From Phyllobacterium myrsinacearum (GTDB lineage Bacteria; Pseudomonadota; Alphaproteobacteria; Rhizobiales; Rhizobiaceae), in the NCBI RefSeq assembly GCF_014138285.1, contig NZ_JACGXN010000013.1, positions 1 to 64,000 of the forward strand: a DNA stretch of 64,000 nt. Direction: 5' to 3'. The notes under the pieces are model-generated. The model was given only the letters and a program-made list of their open reading frames with translations, made no database searches and had not been told where the DNA came from. Position numbers and translations under genes: made by a program. This document shows, piece by piece, positions 52,062 to 61,425 of this stretch. The stretch's first letter is position 1. Every line of letters begins with the position of its first letter.

Positions 52062-52822
52062 GCCTTCTCCGTGCGTCCAAGATTGGGAAATGCCTGCATC
52101 ACGGCACCGATCAGGAACAGGTAGAGACCTGTCACAGAAATGCCAATCCGCACCCAAAGAGGCGAATCCAGATGCTGGTAGAGCGAAAGTATGCCGAAGG
52201 CACACCACAGAAAGAAAATTGTCAGATTGAGCGGCCGCAGGCGCTGTACGCGCACCGGGTGCAGGAAATAAATCGGCAGGAACGATACGATGGCGGCACC
52301 AAGGACGATGGCGAAAGCCACCCACTCGCCGGGTTTGACAATGAACAATGTGAAAACCAGCATGTTCCAGACAACAGGAAAGCCCTTGAAGAAGTTCTCC
52401 TTCGTCTTCATGCCCGTATCAGCATAGTAGATCGCGCTGGACACCACGATGATTGCTGCTGCCAGGAATGACAATCCCTCGCCCATGAAACCGCGCTGGT
52501 AGAGCGCAAACGCCGGAATGAGCACGTAGGTCATATAGTCGATGATGTTGTCGAGCAGTTCGCCCGACCAGTTCGGCAGCACGTATTTGACTTCGAGCTT
52601 GCGCGCGATCGGCCCATCAATACCGTCAACGAAAAGCGCAAGCCCTAGCCACCAGAACATGGCGGTCCAGCTGCCTTCACTGGCTGCCACGACGGACAGG
52701 AATGCCAGAAAGGAACCTGAAGCTGTCAGCAAATGGACGGAGAAGGCTTTGGCTTGGGGTGCCGTTACTTTTTTGGGCTTAACACCCCGAGGCAAAGTTG
52801 GTTTTTTCACGGTCCGCGCCAA
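52058..52822 (-). CDS. pcs: Phosphatidylcholine synthase
   Basis: 254 residues, about eight membrane helices. The CDP-alcohol phosphotransferase motif in the Pcs form is present: DGIDGPIAR followed by PNWSGELLDNIIDYMTY with all catalytic Asp residues. Pcs condenses CDP-diacylglycerol with choline to make phosphatidylcholine in one step, a route typical of Rhizobiales and Brucella. Start overlaps nothing upstream; it is followed by the quinone reductase with an overlap of 4 bases. Confidence 0.96.
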   Translation of the reverse strand: MARTVKKPTLPRGVKPKKVTAPQAKAFSVHLLTASGSFLAFLSVVAASEGSWTAMFWWLGLALFVDGIDGPIARKLEVKYVLPNWSGELLDNIIDYMTYVLIPAFALYQRGFMGEGLSFLAAAIIVVSSAIYYADTGMKTKENFFKGFPVVWNMLVFTLFIVKPGEWVAFAIVLGAAIVSFLPIYFLHPVRVQRLRPLNLTIFFLWCAFGILSLYQHLDSPLWVRIGISVTGLYLFLIGAVMQAFPNLGRTEKA

Positions 52823-52983
52823 TCTGCTGCATGATACTCATCCGCTCATCCCTATATGTTATCAGCGACGAACGATTTGCGAGCAGCTTTTCTTGAAAAT
52901 GGTTCAAAGCGCAAGCAATGATCTTGATATAAGCTGTTCAAACTGTTGAAAGCCTGAAACGGCACGAAAGCGGAGACGAAACG

Positions 52984-54183
52984 ATGACCAGTACCAGGAC
53001 AGATCCCATTGTGGTTGCAGGAACCGGTCATGTCGGTTTGATCGCCGCCATTGCCCTTGGTCAAAACTTTGAAAACGTCATCAGTCTCGGCGTGATTCCA
53101 AACGGCACAGACAAGCGGACGACAGCCCTGATGATGCCCGCAATCCGCTTTCTCCAGCGTATCGGCCTCTGGGACAGCATTGCGCCACATGCCGCTGCCA
53201 TCGGCTCCATGCGTATCCTCGATGGTACAAATCGGCTCGTCAGAAGTCCGGCGGTGACATTTGAAGCCTCCGAGATCGACGAAGACGCTTTTGGCTACAA
53301 TATTCCCAATGCCACACTCACCAAAACGCTCAGTGATGCTCTGAAGCAGTTGCCAATCTGTCACGTGGCCGCCACGGCCACCCACTATCACCCGGTGGAA
53401 AGTGCCATGGCCGTGGAAGCCAGCGATGGATCCGTATTCTCTGCCAATATCGTTATCGCCGCCGATGGCCGTTCTTCCCTGGCACGCGAGGCCGCAGGTA
53501 TTTCGGCACGTACGTGGCAATACAACCAGACGGCGGTCGTTCTCAGCTTCAGCCATACCCGTGATCATCATAATATATCGACGGAATTTCACACCGAGCA
53601 TGGCCCGTTCACGCAGGTGCCGCTCGCCGGAAAACGCTCAAGCCTTGTCTGGGTGACCACACCGGCCCACGCCGCTGAATTGCTGGACTTGAACAGCGAA
53701 CAACTGGCGACCCGTGTGGAAGAGCGCATGCAATCCATGCTTGGCGCCGTGACCATTGATGTCGAGCCGCAAGCCTGGCCACTCTCCGGGCTTGTTCCAA
53801 ACGCCTTTGCCCGTGACCGTGTATTCCTCGCGGGTGAATCAGCTCATGTGTTTCCGCCTATTGGTGCGCAGGGGCTCAATCTCGGTGTTAGAGACGTGGA
53901 AACACTGCTCGACACCCTGCCACATGATGGCAGCGATCTCGGTGCTGCTCCTGTTGTTTCGGCCTATAACCGCAAACGCAGCCCTGATATCATCGCCCGC
54001 ACGGGCGCGGTCGACGCGCTGAATCGCTCATTGCTGTCCGATTTCCTGCCCGTGCAGATGGTTCGCAGCGGTGGCCTTGAACTGTTGCGCACCTTCTCAC
54101 CCCTGCGCAGTTTTCTCATGCGCGAGGGTTTGCGCCCCGGCAGCGGCTTTCGCTGGCCGCGCCGGGAAGCAAAACGCGCCTAA
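52984..54183 (+). CDS. UbiH/COQ6-type FAD-dependent monooxygenase
   Basis: 399 residues. FAD-binding features: [15 protein letters not shown] at residues 11-25, [36 protein letters not shown] and the GD-type motif [32 protein letters not shown]. UbiH-like enzymes hydroxylate the ubiquinone ring; the assignment to ubiquinone rather than another aromatic is inferred. It is divergent from pcs and its stop overlaps the mntH stop by three bases, so the two converge. Confidence 0.88.
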   Translation: MTSTRTDPIVVAGTGHVGLIAAIALGQNFENVISLGVIPNGTDKRTTALMMPAIRFLQRIGLWDSIAPHAAAIGSMRILDGTNRLVRSPAVTFEASEIDEDAFGYNIPNATLTKTLSDALKQLPICHVAATATHYHPVESAMAVEASDGSVFSANIVIAADGRSSLAREAAGISARTWQYNQTAVVLSFSHTRDHHNISTEFHTEHGPFTQVPLAGKRSSLVWVTTPAHAAELLDLNSEQLATRVEERMQSMLGAVTIDVEPQAWPLSGLVPNAFARDRVFLAGESAHVFPPIGAQGLNLGVRDVETLLDTLPHDGSDLGAAPVVSAYNRKRSPDIIARTGAVDALNRSLLSDFLPVQMVRSGGLELLRTFSPLRSFLMREGLRPGSGFRWPRREAKRA

Positions 54184-55526
54184 ACCAGAACGAAATCCAT
54201 CAGCAGTTTGACGTTCAGTGCGGCAATCACCACCGCGATGAACATGGCGAGCGCCGTGAGCCATTTCGGTGATACCAGTACCCCCATTTTGGTCTTGCTG
54301 GCTGTGAAAATGACCAGCGGGAACACGGCGAACGATAACTGAAGGCTAAGCACGACCTGCGTCAGGATCAGGAGTTTGGCCGTTCCGCTGTCGCCATACC
54401 ACACGGTGACAATCGCCGCTGGAATGATGGCAATTGCCCGGGTGATCAACCGACGCAGCCAAGGGGCCAACCGGATCTTCAGGAAGCCTTCCATCACGAT
54501 CTGCCCGGCAAGCGTCGCCGTTACTGTCGAATTGATGCCGCAGCACAGCAGGGCAATACCGAACAATGTGGGCGCAAAACCCCAGCCCAGCAGCGGCGCA
54601 AGCAGTGAGTGCGCTTCGCCAAGTTCCGCAACTTCGGTCTGGCCCGTCTTGTTGAATGTTGCCGCGGCCAGGATGAGGATTGCGGCATTGATGACAAGGG
54701 CAAAGGTCAGCGCGATGGTTGAGTCCCATGTTGCATATTTCAATGCCTGACGTTTCTCCGGCATGGTGTGGCCGTAGTCGCGCGTCTGGATAATGCCGGA
54801 ATGCAGGTAGAGATTATGCGGCATGACGGTTGCACCCAAGATACCGAGTGCGAGATAGAGCATCTCGGGATTGGTGACAATTTCCGTCGTTGGCGCAAAT
54901 CCCTTGATCACGGCCGCCCAATTGGGGTCCGCGAGAAAAATCTGGATGCCAAAGCAGACAGCAATCACACCCAGCAGTGTGATGATCAGCGCTTCCACCC
55001 AGCGAAAGCCTAGTTTTTGCAGGTAGAGGATCAGGAAAACATCCAGCGCAGTGATGAGAACGCCAAGTTCAAGCGGAATACCGAAGATCAGATTGAGCCC
55101 GATGGCAGTGCCAATCACCTCGGCAATGTCGGTTGCGATAATGGCCAGCTCCGCCATGAACCAGAGCGTATAGGCAACCGGCCTTGGAAAGGCATCGCGG
55201 CAAGCCTGGGCGAGATCCCTGCCCGATCCAATGGCCAGACGCGCGCAAAGCGCCTGCAGGACAACGGCCATGATGTTGGAAATCAACGCGACAACAAGCA
55301 GCGTGTAGCCAAACTTCGACCCGCCAGCCAGCGACGTCGCCCAGTTTCCCGGGTCCATATAGCCCACAGCAACCAGATAGCCTGGTCCAACGAAGGCTGC
55401 GGCCCTGCGCCAACCCGGCCCTGCTGTCTTGACCGCTATTGAGCGATGCACATCTGAAAGCGATGCATCGCCCCGTTCGCGCCGCCAGCCTTCGTCCGTA
55501 TCGGCTGCCTGCCGCAAGGAATCCAT
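54180..55526 (-). CDS. mntH: Nramp-family manganese transporter
   Basis: 448 residues, about 11 membrane helices. The metal-binding motifs DPGNWAT (about residues 58-64) and MPHNLYLHS (about residues 238-246) are intact, typical of H+/Mn(II) symporters. The 40-residue polar N-terminus precedes helix 1. A near-perfect Mur/Fur-type palindrome lies 26 bases upstream of the start, so manganese repression is likely. It converges on the UbiH-like gene. Confidence 0.95.
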   Translation of the reverse strand: MDSLRQAADTDEGWRRERGDASLSDVHRSIAVKTAGPGWRRAAAFVGPGYLVAVGYMDPGNWATSLAGGSKFGYTLLVVALISNIMAVVLQALCARLAIGSGRDLAQACRDAFPRPVAYTLWFMAELAIIATDIAEVIGTAIGLNLIFGIPLELGVLITALDVFLILYLQKLGFRWVEALIITLLGVIAVCFGIQIFLADPNWAAVIKGFAPTTEIVTNPEMLYLALGILGATVMPHNLYLHSGIIQTRDYGHTMPEKRQALKYATWDSTIALTFALVINAAILILAAATFNKTGQTEVAELGEAHSLLAPLLGWGFAPTLFGIALLCCGINSTVTATLAGQIVMEGFLKIRLAPWLRRLITRAIAIIPAAIVTVWYGDSGTAKLLILTQVVLSLQLSFAVFPLVIFTASKTKMGVLVSPKWLTALAMFIAVVIAALNVKLLMDFVLV

Positions 55527-55551
55527 GAACTACCTCAACTTCTAATCGCAA

Positions 55552-55568
55552 TTGCAAATCATTCGCAA
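55552..55568. promoter_or_regulatory. Mur/Fur-type box upstream of mntH
   Basis: TTGCAAATCATTCGCAA, a palindrome with one mismatched pair, matching the Mur-responsive element known in rhizobia upstream of mntH and sitABCD. It lies 26 bases before the mntH ATG. Manganese-dependent control of mntH is inferred. Confidence 0.65.
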
Positions 55569-55695
55569 CAATAACTACAGAACGCCTTATCGTACAAGTG
55601 GCGCAGCGGAAAGCCCCCATGCGACGAAACAGCCCATATGGGAGGGAAAGACGCCCTCGTATTCGAAAAGGTTCAGAAAACTTGCAATAAATTTT

Positions 55696-55836
55696 GTGCG
55701 TGGTTCGACAGGCTCAGCATGAGGGAGAATGGTGCTGCAAGGCCAATCGGAAATATTGCGGATATGAGCAATCTTGCAGAACATAGCTCCCTGCAATCCT
55801 CACTCACCCTCATGGTGAGCCTGTCGAACCACGCAC
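55696..55836. repeat. 30-bp inverted repeat element (about 141 bp)
   Basis: GTGCGTGGTTCGACAGGCTC... at 55696-55725 reappears inverted at 55807-55836 with 29 of 30 bases matching and 81 bases between. It lies in the mntH-METTL20 intergenic region and carries no gene. The arms can form a very long stem in RNA or a cruciform. The GGTTCGACAGGCTCA arm is, to my recollection, a common intergenic repeat in alphaproteobacteria. Confidence 0.75.
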
Positions 55837-55857
55837 ACTGCGGATGCGCGCATCACG

Positions 55858-56463
55858 TCAAATCAGTGCAAAAACGCCTGCGTTTATCGTTGCCCCCGTC
55901 ACCAGTCCGAAATCCGGCACTGAATATTCGCCAATGAGCTGAAGCCGTGCACGCGGAAGATCTGCCCGGCCGGGATCGCCGACAAGAACCTTGGCATCCG
56001 CCAGAAGGCAGCGATCAAGAAAGCCAAGAACACGCTGTGCGAGATGGGGAGCATAAAACAGGTCCCCGACAGCAACGAAATCGACGTCCAATGCCGGACC
56101 AGTCGTCAGATCCGCATGCATCGATGTTAAAACAACACCATTGAGTGCCGCATTCAGCTGTTGCGCCACAATGGCATTCCGGTCCGTTTCAGCGGCGATC
56201 ACGCGGATTGCCCCAGCCTTTGCCGCAGCTATTCCCACTATTCCTGAACCCGATCCGAGGTCCAGCACCCGCTGCCCACGCACAACCTCCGGGTGATCAA
56301 GAAAATAACGTGCAAGCACGGCACCACCGGCCCAATTGTATGCCCAATATGGCGGTTCGGGATCAGGATTTGCGTTTGAAACAACAAGGCGGCGCAATCC
56401 GCTCGTCGGCGTGGCGCTGTGGAGTACAATTTCCGGAATCGTGGGAACAGCCATGACAGGCAT
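55858..56463 (-). CDS. METTL20-like protein lysine methyltransferase
   Basis: 201 residues. Class I SAM methyltransferase of the Nnt1/METTL20 group: PPYWAYNWAGGAVLARYFLDHP (post-I-like N-terminal motif), the SAM motif VLDLGSGSGIVGIAAAKAGA (about residues 68-87), then AAETDRNAIVAQQLNAALNG and VGDLFYAP. Homologues in Agrobacterium methylate lysines of electron-transfer flavoprotein beta; that substrate is inferred here. An inverted repeat element separates it from mntH. Confidence 0.85.
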   Translation of the reverse strand: MPVMAVPTIPEIVLHSATPTSGLRRLVVSNANPDPEPPYWAYNWAGGAVLARYFLDHPEVVRGQRVLDLGSGSGIVGIAAAKAGAIRVIAAETDRNAIVAQQLNAALNGVVLTSMHADLTTGPALDVDFVAVGDLFYAPHLAQRVLGFLDRCLLADAKVLVGDPGRADLPRARLQLIGEYSVPDFGLVTGATINAGVFALI

Positions 56464-56548
56464 GTTTGCCCGGATAAACTTTTGAGGATCGGTCAGGAAA
56501 TATGCTCCCGATCACTTTTACACACTGCATGCCGGACCGACGACACTC

Positions 56549-57496
56549 TCAAAGCGGCACCAGCCCGTGCGTCATTACATAAAGCCATAGGGACAAGGTT
56601 ACGACCGAAAACAGCGTGGTTGCCAGAATACTGCTCGATGCGCGCTCAACCCAGACCCCATATTGCTGAGCAATGACAAAAACATTGGTTGCCGTCGGCA
56701 GCGCAGCCAGCAGCATGGCTGTGAACACCCAGACAGGCGGGAAATCACCGGCAAGGTGAAGGATGCAATAAATGAGCAATGGCTGGAAAATCAGTTTGAT
56801 CGGCACAATCAGATAGAGTTCCGGTGGCACCCGCTTCAACGGGCGCAGGGCAAGGGTGACGCCCATTGCAAAAAGTGCGCATGGCGCAGCCGCTTTGGCG
56901 AGAAGATCAATGAGTTTGTCTATGGATGCCGGTGGCTCGAACCCGATGACTGCGGCTGCTACGCCGAGAATGGTTGCGATGATGAAGGGGTGCAGGAATA
57001 TCTTCTTGAGAACACTGATCACCAGCTCGTGCGGCCTGCGCTTTTCATTGCCGGAAAGCGCCATCATCAACGGTGCCATGACAAAATGCAGCGTATTGTC
57101 GAAACAGAATATCAAAGCGACAGGCACAGCAGCGGGCGCACCGAAGGCCATAATCGCCAGCCCCGGTCCCATATAGCCGATATTGCCATAGGCGGCCGCA
57201 AGCCCCTGAATAGTGCTTTCGTCAATTTTACGGGTTCTGACGAAAGCTACACCGAACATCACCAGAAAAACACAAAGTGTTGATGCCGTACAACCAATGA
57301 TGAATGCCCATTGAGTCAGCTCGGCGACAGGTGTCTTTGAAAGGATCTGGAAAAACAGTGCCGGCAGCGCCACATAGACAATGAAAACGTTCATCCATCC
57401 CATCGCCTCCAGCGGCTGACGACTGATGCGGGCAACCACAAATCCGAGAAAGATCAGGCCGAAAAATGGAAGAACAAGATTGAAAACGCTGAGCAT
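56549..57496 (-). CDS. AEC-family transporter (auxin efflux carrier type)
   Basis: 315 residues with ten hydrophobic segments in two bundles of five, as in the AEC/PIN-like family. Segments FFGLIFLGFVVARISRQPLEAMGWMNVFIVYVALPALFFQIL and PTATNVFVIAQQYGVWVERASSSILATTLFSVVTL are family-typical. Members export organic acids or auxin-like compounds; the substrate is unknown. It stands alone. Confidence 0.87.
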   Translation of the reverse strand: MLSVFNLVLPFFGLIFLGFVVARISRQPLEAMGWMNVFIVYVALPALFFQILSKTPVAELTQWAFIIGCTASTLCVFLVMFGVAFVRTRKIDESTIQGLAAAYGNIGYMGPGLAIMAFGAPAAVPVALIFCFDNTLHFVMAPLMMALSGNEKRRPHELVISVLKKIFLHPFIIATILGVAAAVIGFEPPASIDKLIDLLAKAAAPCALFAMGVTLALRPLKRVPPELYLIVPIKLIFQPLLIYCILHLAGDFPPVWVFTAMLLAALPTATNVFVIAQQYGVWVERASSSILATTLFSVVTLSLWLYVMTHGLVPL

Positions 57497-57595
57497 GACG
57501 AGCTTTGACCATTGGAACGCGACCGGAAATGGCTGGATGCCAAAGATGCTCGCACGATTTGATGGAGACAGGTATGTCTCTGATATCTATAATGA

Positions 57596-57937
57596 ATGAT
57601 GATGATGAAACAAATACGCCACGCAAAATTTCAGATCGGTCAGGTTGTAAGCCACCGGATATTCGCTTTTCGCGGCGTAATCTTCGATGTCGATCCGGAA
57701 TTCAACAATACGGAAGAATGGTACCAGTCCATTCCCGAAGACATACGGCCGCGCCGTGACCAGCCATTTTACCATCTTTTTGCCGAAAATGCCGACAGCG
57801 AATATGTAGCTTATGTTTCGGAACAAAATCTTGTTGCAGATACAACCGGCGTTCCCCTGCGGCATCCACAGATCAAGGACATGTTCGAGAAGCCGCAGAA
57901 TGGCATCTATCGCGTCAAGAGTCCGCACATCAATTAG
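57596..57937 (+). CDS. hspQ: Heat shock protein HspQ (hemimethylated DNA-binding domain)
   Basis: 113 residues at most; several in-frame ATGs at the start (57596-57605) make the exact first Met uncertain. The YccV/HspQ fold is clear: AKFQIGQVVSHRIFAFRGVIFDVDPEFNNTEEW, QPFYHLFAENADSEYVAYVSEQNL and LRHPQIKDMFEK. In enterobacteria HspQ modulates Lon-dependent proteolysis and DnaA stability. It is divergent from the AEC gene and ends in a shared terminator. Confidence 0.9.
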   Translation: MMMMKQIRHAKFQIGQVVSHRIFAFRGVIFDVDPEFNNTEEWYQSIPEDIRPRRDQPFYHLFAENADSEYVAYVSEQNLVADTTGVPLRHPQIKDMFEKPQNGIYRVKSPHIN

Positions 57938-57964
57938 AGCCGGGACTCGTTAACCCGGACAATA

Positions 57965-57993
57965 AAAAAGGGACGCAAAAGCGTCCCTTTTTC
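57965..57993. terminator. Bidirectional terminator
   Basis: AAAAAGGGACGC / GCGTCCCTTTTT perfect stem with a 4-base loop and A/T runs on both sides, between the convergent hspQ and IalB-type genes. Confidence 0.9.
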
Positions 57994-58008
57994 TTGATCG
58001 AACAGCTA

Positions 58009-58632
58009 TCAGTTACCGGATTTGGCTTTTTCCTGCTCAGCCTTCATCTTGTCTTCGAATTCCTTCTGACGCTTCTGGACTTCTTCCTGAAGGGTCTTCT
58101 GGCGATCTTCGATTTCCGACTGCTGCAGGCCGGGGCCGTCAAAAGCCTGACTGAAGCCGGTCAATGCAACATTGATCGGGTTCGGCTTGTTCTGGAAATT
58201 GACCGAGGTCAGCGTCAGCTGGGCGCCCTTCTTGAAGGAAGCAACCAGATCATCGGACATCGCAACTTCCGAGATGCAACGATCCGGGAAGCAGATGGCG
58301 AAATCGATCTTCTGCGTCTTGCCGCCATTAATCTGTAGTCCGACACCAGGACCGATCAGACGTCCGGTCGGTACCGAGACCTGGAAAATCTTACGATTTA
58401 CCTTACCTTTGATTTCGATGAGGTTGACGGCGGTCAGAAGCTGTCCGCTATCGGCTGTCACGATGTTCTGCGTGTTGCAGATATCGTTGTCTTCCTGCTT
58501 GGAGCAAACCTTGAACCAACCCTGCGGCGTTCTCTGCTGCTGCTGGGCTGATGCTGGTACTGCCGCGGCGGCGAGTAATGCAATTGCACCCGCAATGGAT
58601 GCGGTTGCAGCGAATGTCTTCGGGTTGGACAT
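58009..58632 (-). CDS. Invasion-associated locus B (IalB) family protein
   Basis: 207 residues from the ATG at 58632. A signal peptide ends at ASAQQ near residue 31. The IalB domain follows (PQGWFKVCSKQEDNDICNTQN, VSVPTGRLIGPGVGLQINGGKTQKIDFAICFPDRCISEVAM) with its four cysteines, which probably form disulfides. The C-terminal 50 residues are a charged coiled coil (IEDRQKTLQEEVQKRQKEFEDKMK) not found in Bartonella IalB. The periplasmic function in non-pathogens is unknown. Confidence 0.9.
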   Translation of the reverse strand: MSNPKTFAATASIAGAIALLAAAAVPASAQQQQRTPQGWFKVCSKQEDNDICNTQNIVTADSGQLLTAVNLIEIKGKVNRKIFQVSVPTGRLIGPGVGLQINGGKTQKIDFAICFPDRCISEVAMSDDLVASFKKGAQLTLTSVNFQNKPNPINVALTGFSQAFDGPGLQQSEIEDRQKTLQEEVQKRQKEFEDKMKAEQEKAKSGN

Positions 58633-58906
58633 GGTCAACTGGTTCCTTTCAGCGCACTTATCCGAAGTGTAACTTGATCACTAAGAATTGCTTTCTCTGG
58701 CTTGGTTACCAAATAAGGCAACAGAGTGACCCTCCGTCTCGAACGTCGTGTTACACTGCATGTTAATGCAAATCCAGACTACTTTTATCTCTGTTGTGAT
58801 TTCGCGAAGATGATTACACCCCTTTGGCCGTAGAATCGTCACGAGATGGTAATCTTGTGGGCGAATCAAAGGAAAATGCCGCCAAAGGGGACATAAGGTT
58901 GAGACG

Positions 58907-60724
58907 ATGTTGAAGAAGAATTTCCAGATTTTGGCGCTGCTGGCCATAGCTTGTTCGGTAACAAGTGCGGCTGATGCCGAGCCAAAACATGGAATCGCCA
59001 TGCGCGGCGAGCCCGCCTTGCCTGCCGACTATCAGTATTTCCCCTATGTGAACCCCGATGCGCCCAAGGGCGGCGCCATAACCTATGGCGTTGTCGGCAC
59101 ATTCGACAGCCTGAACCCGTTTCTCGTCAAAAGCCTTCGCACAACGGCACGCGGTGTCTTCAACGATCCGCAGTTCGGTAATCTGATCTACGAAACGCTC
59201 ATGCAGCGAAGCGCCGATGAACCTTTCACCATGTATGGTCTGCTCGCCGAAAAGGTGGACACCGATGACGACCGCACATGGGTCGAGTTCACCTTGAACC
59301 CAAAAGCGAAATGGTCGGACGGCGAACCCATCACGCCGGAAGACATCATATTTACATTCAATCTTTTGGCCGAAAAGGGTCTGCCTCAATACAAGCAGCG
59401 CATGGACCGTATCTCGAAGATAGAGAAAATCGGCGAACGCGGTATTCGTTTCAGCTTGAATGACAAGGCAGACCGCGAATTTCCTCTCGTTTTGGCACTC
59501 ATGCCAATCCTGCCGAAGCACGCGATAGATCCGGCAAAATTCGACAGTTCGCCGCTGACGCCACCCATTGGCAGCGGCCCTTACACCATTGCCCAGATAC
59601 AACCCGGACAACGCATCGTGTATAAGCGCAACCCGGAATATTGGGCCGCTGATCTTCCAAGCAGGCGCGGGTTCAATAATTTCGATACGGTGACTGTCGA
59701 ATATTTCCGTACGGAACAGTCCCAGTTCGAAGCGTTCAAGAAAGGTGTCTTCGACATCTTCATGGAAGGCGATCCAAACAAATGGGCATCTTCCTACAAT
59801 TTCCCTGCGTTCAAGGACGGCCGGGTCGTTCAGGAGACATTCGAAACCAAAACACCGTCGAATGTATTTGGTTTCGCCTTCAACACCCGGCGTGACATAT
59901 TCTCTGACCGCGACGTGCGCGGTGCCCTCTCCATGATGTTTGATTTTGAATGGACCAATCGCAATCTTTATGCCGGGCGCTACCAGCGCCTTGGCAGCTA
60001 TTGGCAGGGATCGGATCTGTCGGCACTTGGAAAACCGGCAGACGCAACGGAACGCGCTCTTCTGGCACCTTATCCCAATGCTGTTCTGCCCGATGTGATG
60101 GACGGTACATATCAACCGGCGCAAACCGATGGTACGGGACGCGACCGCACGGAAATGAAACGTGCCTACGACATGCTGGTCAGCAAGGGGTATTCCATCA
60201 AGGATGAGGTTATGCTGGACCCGAAAGGCATCCCGTTAACCTTCGAGATACTGACGCGTTCTGTTGCCGAAGAACGTCTGGGGCTTGCTTACAAACGTAC
60301 GCTGGAACGGCTCGGCATCGGTGTTACGATTCGCACCGTTGATGATGCACAATACCAGAAACGTCTGGAGACTTTCGATTATGACGTCATTCTGGGCGCT
60401 TATTCGGGCTCCCTTTCCCCCGGCTTTGAACAGTATCGCCGCTGGAGCAGTCAGTCCCGGGACTCCAATGGCAGCTTCAACTATGCGGGCGTGGCTGATC
60501 CTGCCGTGGATGCGCTTATCGGCAAGATGCTGTCCACCCGGGATCAAAAGGAATTCGAGAGCGCCGTGCGGGCTCTCGACAGAGTTTTGATTTCGGGCAA
60601 TTATTTCGTGCCGATTTACTACCAGCCCGCGCAATGGGTTGCGCGCTGGTCCTATATCAAGCACCCGGACAAGACATCTCTCAACGGCTACCAGCTTCCT
60701 ACCTGGTGGTCTGACAAAAGATAG
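58907..60724 (+). CDS. Family 5 extracellular solute-binding protein (YejA/oligopeptide type)
   Basis: 605 residues with a signal peptide ending near SAADAE (residue 26). Family 5 SBP pattern: YFPYVNPDAPKGGAITYGVVGTFDSLNPF, YGLLAEKVDTDDDRTWVEFTLNPKAKWSDGEPITPEDI, VYKRNPEYWA and YFRTEQSQFEAFKKGVFDI. The sequence is closest in style to YejA, which binds peptides such as microcin C. No permease or ATPase genes accompany it here, so it is either an orphan or works with a transporter encoded elsewhere. The next gene starts 10 bases later, so co-transcription with the DsbA-like gene is likely. Confidence 0.9.
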   Translation: MLKKNFQILALLAIACSVTSAADAEPKHGIAMRGEPALPADYQYFPYVNPDAPKGGAITYGVVGTFDSLNPFLVKSLRTTARGVFNDPQFGNLIYETLMQRSADEPFTMYGLLAEKVDTDDDRTWVEFTLNPKAKWSDGEPITPEDIIFTFNLLAEKGLPQYKQRMDRISKIEKIGERGIRFSLNDKADREFPLVLALMPILPKHAIDPAKFDSSPLTPPIGSGPYTIAQIQPGQRIVYKRNPEYWAADLPSRRGFNNFDTVTVEYFRTEQSQFEAFKKGVFDIFMEGDPNKWASSYNFPAFKDGRVVQETFETKTPSNVFGFAFNTRRDIFSDRDVRGALSMMFDFEWTNRNLYAGRYQRLGSYWQGSDLSALGKPADATERALLAPYPNAVLPDVMDGTYQPAQTDGTGRDRTEMKRAYDMLVSKGYSIKDEVMLDPKGIPLTFEILTRSVAEERLGLAYKRTLERLGIGVTIRTVDDAQYQKRLETFDYDVILGAYSGSLSPGFEQYRRWSSQSRDSNGSFNYAGVADPAVDALIGKMLSTRDQKEFESAVRALDRVLISGNYFVPIYYQPAQWVARWSYIKHPDKTSLNGYQLPTWWSDKR

Positions 60725-60733
60725 GTTGAACGC

Positions 60734-61399
60734 ATGACCGAAAAGAAATTCACGATCGACGTAGTGTCGGATGTCGTCTGCCCATGGTGTTTTGTCGGCC
60801 GCAAGCGGCTGGAAAGCGCCCTCGCCCTCAATCCGGATCTGGATGTGACGGTCAACTGGCGCCCGTTTCAGCTAGACCCGACGATTCCGAAACAGGGCAA
60901 GGACCGCAATCGCTATATGACGGAGAAATTCGGCAACACGGACCGGATTTTCGAAATTCATCAGCAATTGATTGAACTCGGCAAGGAAGAAGGCATCGAA
61001 TTCGATTTCGAAGCCATCGAAATCGCACCCAACACATTGGATGCGCATCGCCTGATCCGCTGGGCGTCGCAAGCCGGTCCGGATATTCAGGACAAGATCG
61101 TCGGCATTCTCTTTTCCTACTACTTCGAACAGGGAAAGAACATCGGCGACCATCAGGTATTGATCGAAGCGGCCGAAGAGGCAGGTATGGACAGTGCCAT
61201 CGTCGCGAGCCTGCTGCCGACCGATGCCGACAGCGTCGGTGTGCGTCAAGAGATTGATACCGCCAACGAGATCGGGGTACGCGGCGTGCCCTGCTTTATT
61301 CTGGATCAGAAATACGCAGTCATGGGCGCACAGTCCGCCGATGCACTGGCCGATGCAATCCGCCAGACAGCCGACGGTTTTGAGCCTCGTCCGACCTGA
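60734..61399 (+). CDS. DsbA-family oxidoreductase (FrnE-like)
   Basis: 221 residues without a signal peptide, so cytoplasmic. The thioredoxin-fold active site Cys16-Pro-Trp-Cys19 (DVVCPWCFVGRKRL), a helical insertion with LDAHRLIRWASQ, and the cis-Pro region VRGVPCFILDQKYAVMGAQS are as in FrnE, which isomerises disulfides or acts in oxidative stress. It lies 10 bases after the SBP gene and converges on mfd. Confidence 0.92.
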   Translation: MTEKKFTIDVVSDVVCPWCFVGRKRLESALALNPDLDVTVNWRPFQLDPTIPKQGKDRNRYMTEKFGNTDRIFEIHQQLIELGKEEGIEFDFEAIEIAPNTLDAHRLIRWASQAGPDIQDKIVGILFSYYFEQGKNIGDHQVLIEAAEEAGMDSAIVASLLPTDADSVGVRQEIDTANEIGVRGVPCFILDQKYAVMGAQSADALADAIRQTADGFEPRPT

Positions 61400-61425
61400 G
61401 ACAGAGCGTCGGCGGGCGCTGGCCG

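Noticed and set aside
58814-60124. 436-codon minus-strand open frame
   Set aside because: It lies antisense to the complete solute-binding protein gene and is a by-product of its codon use.
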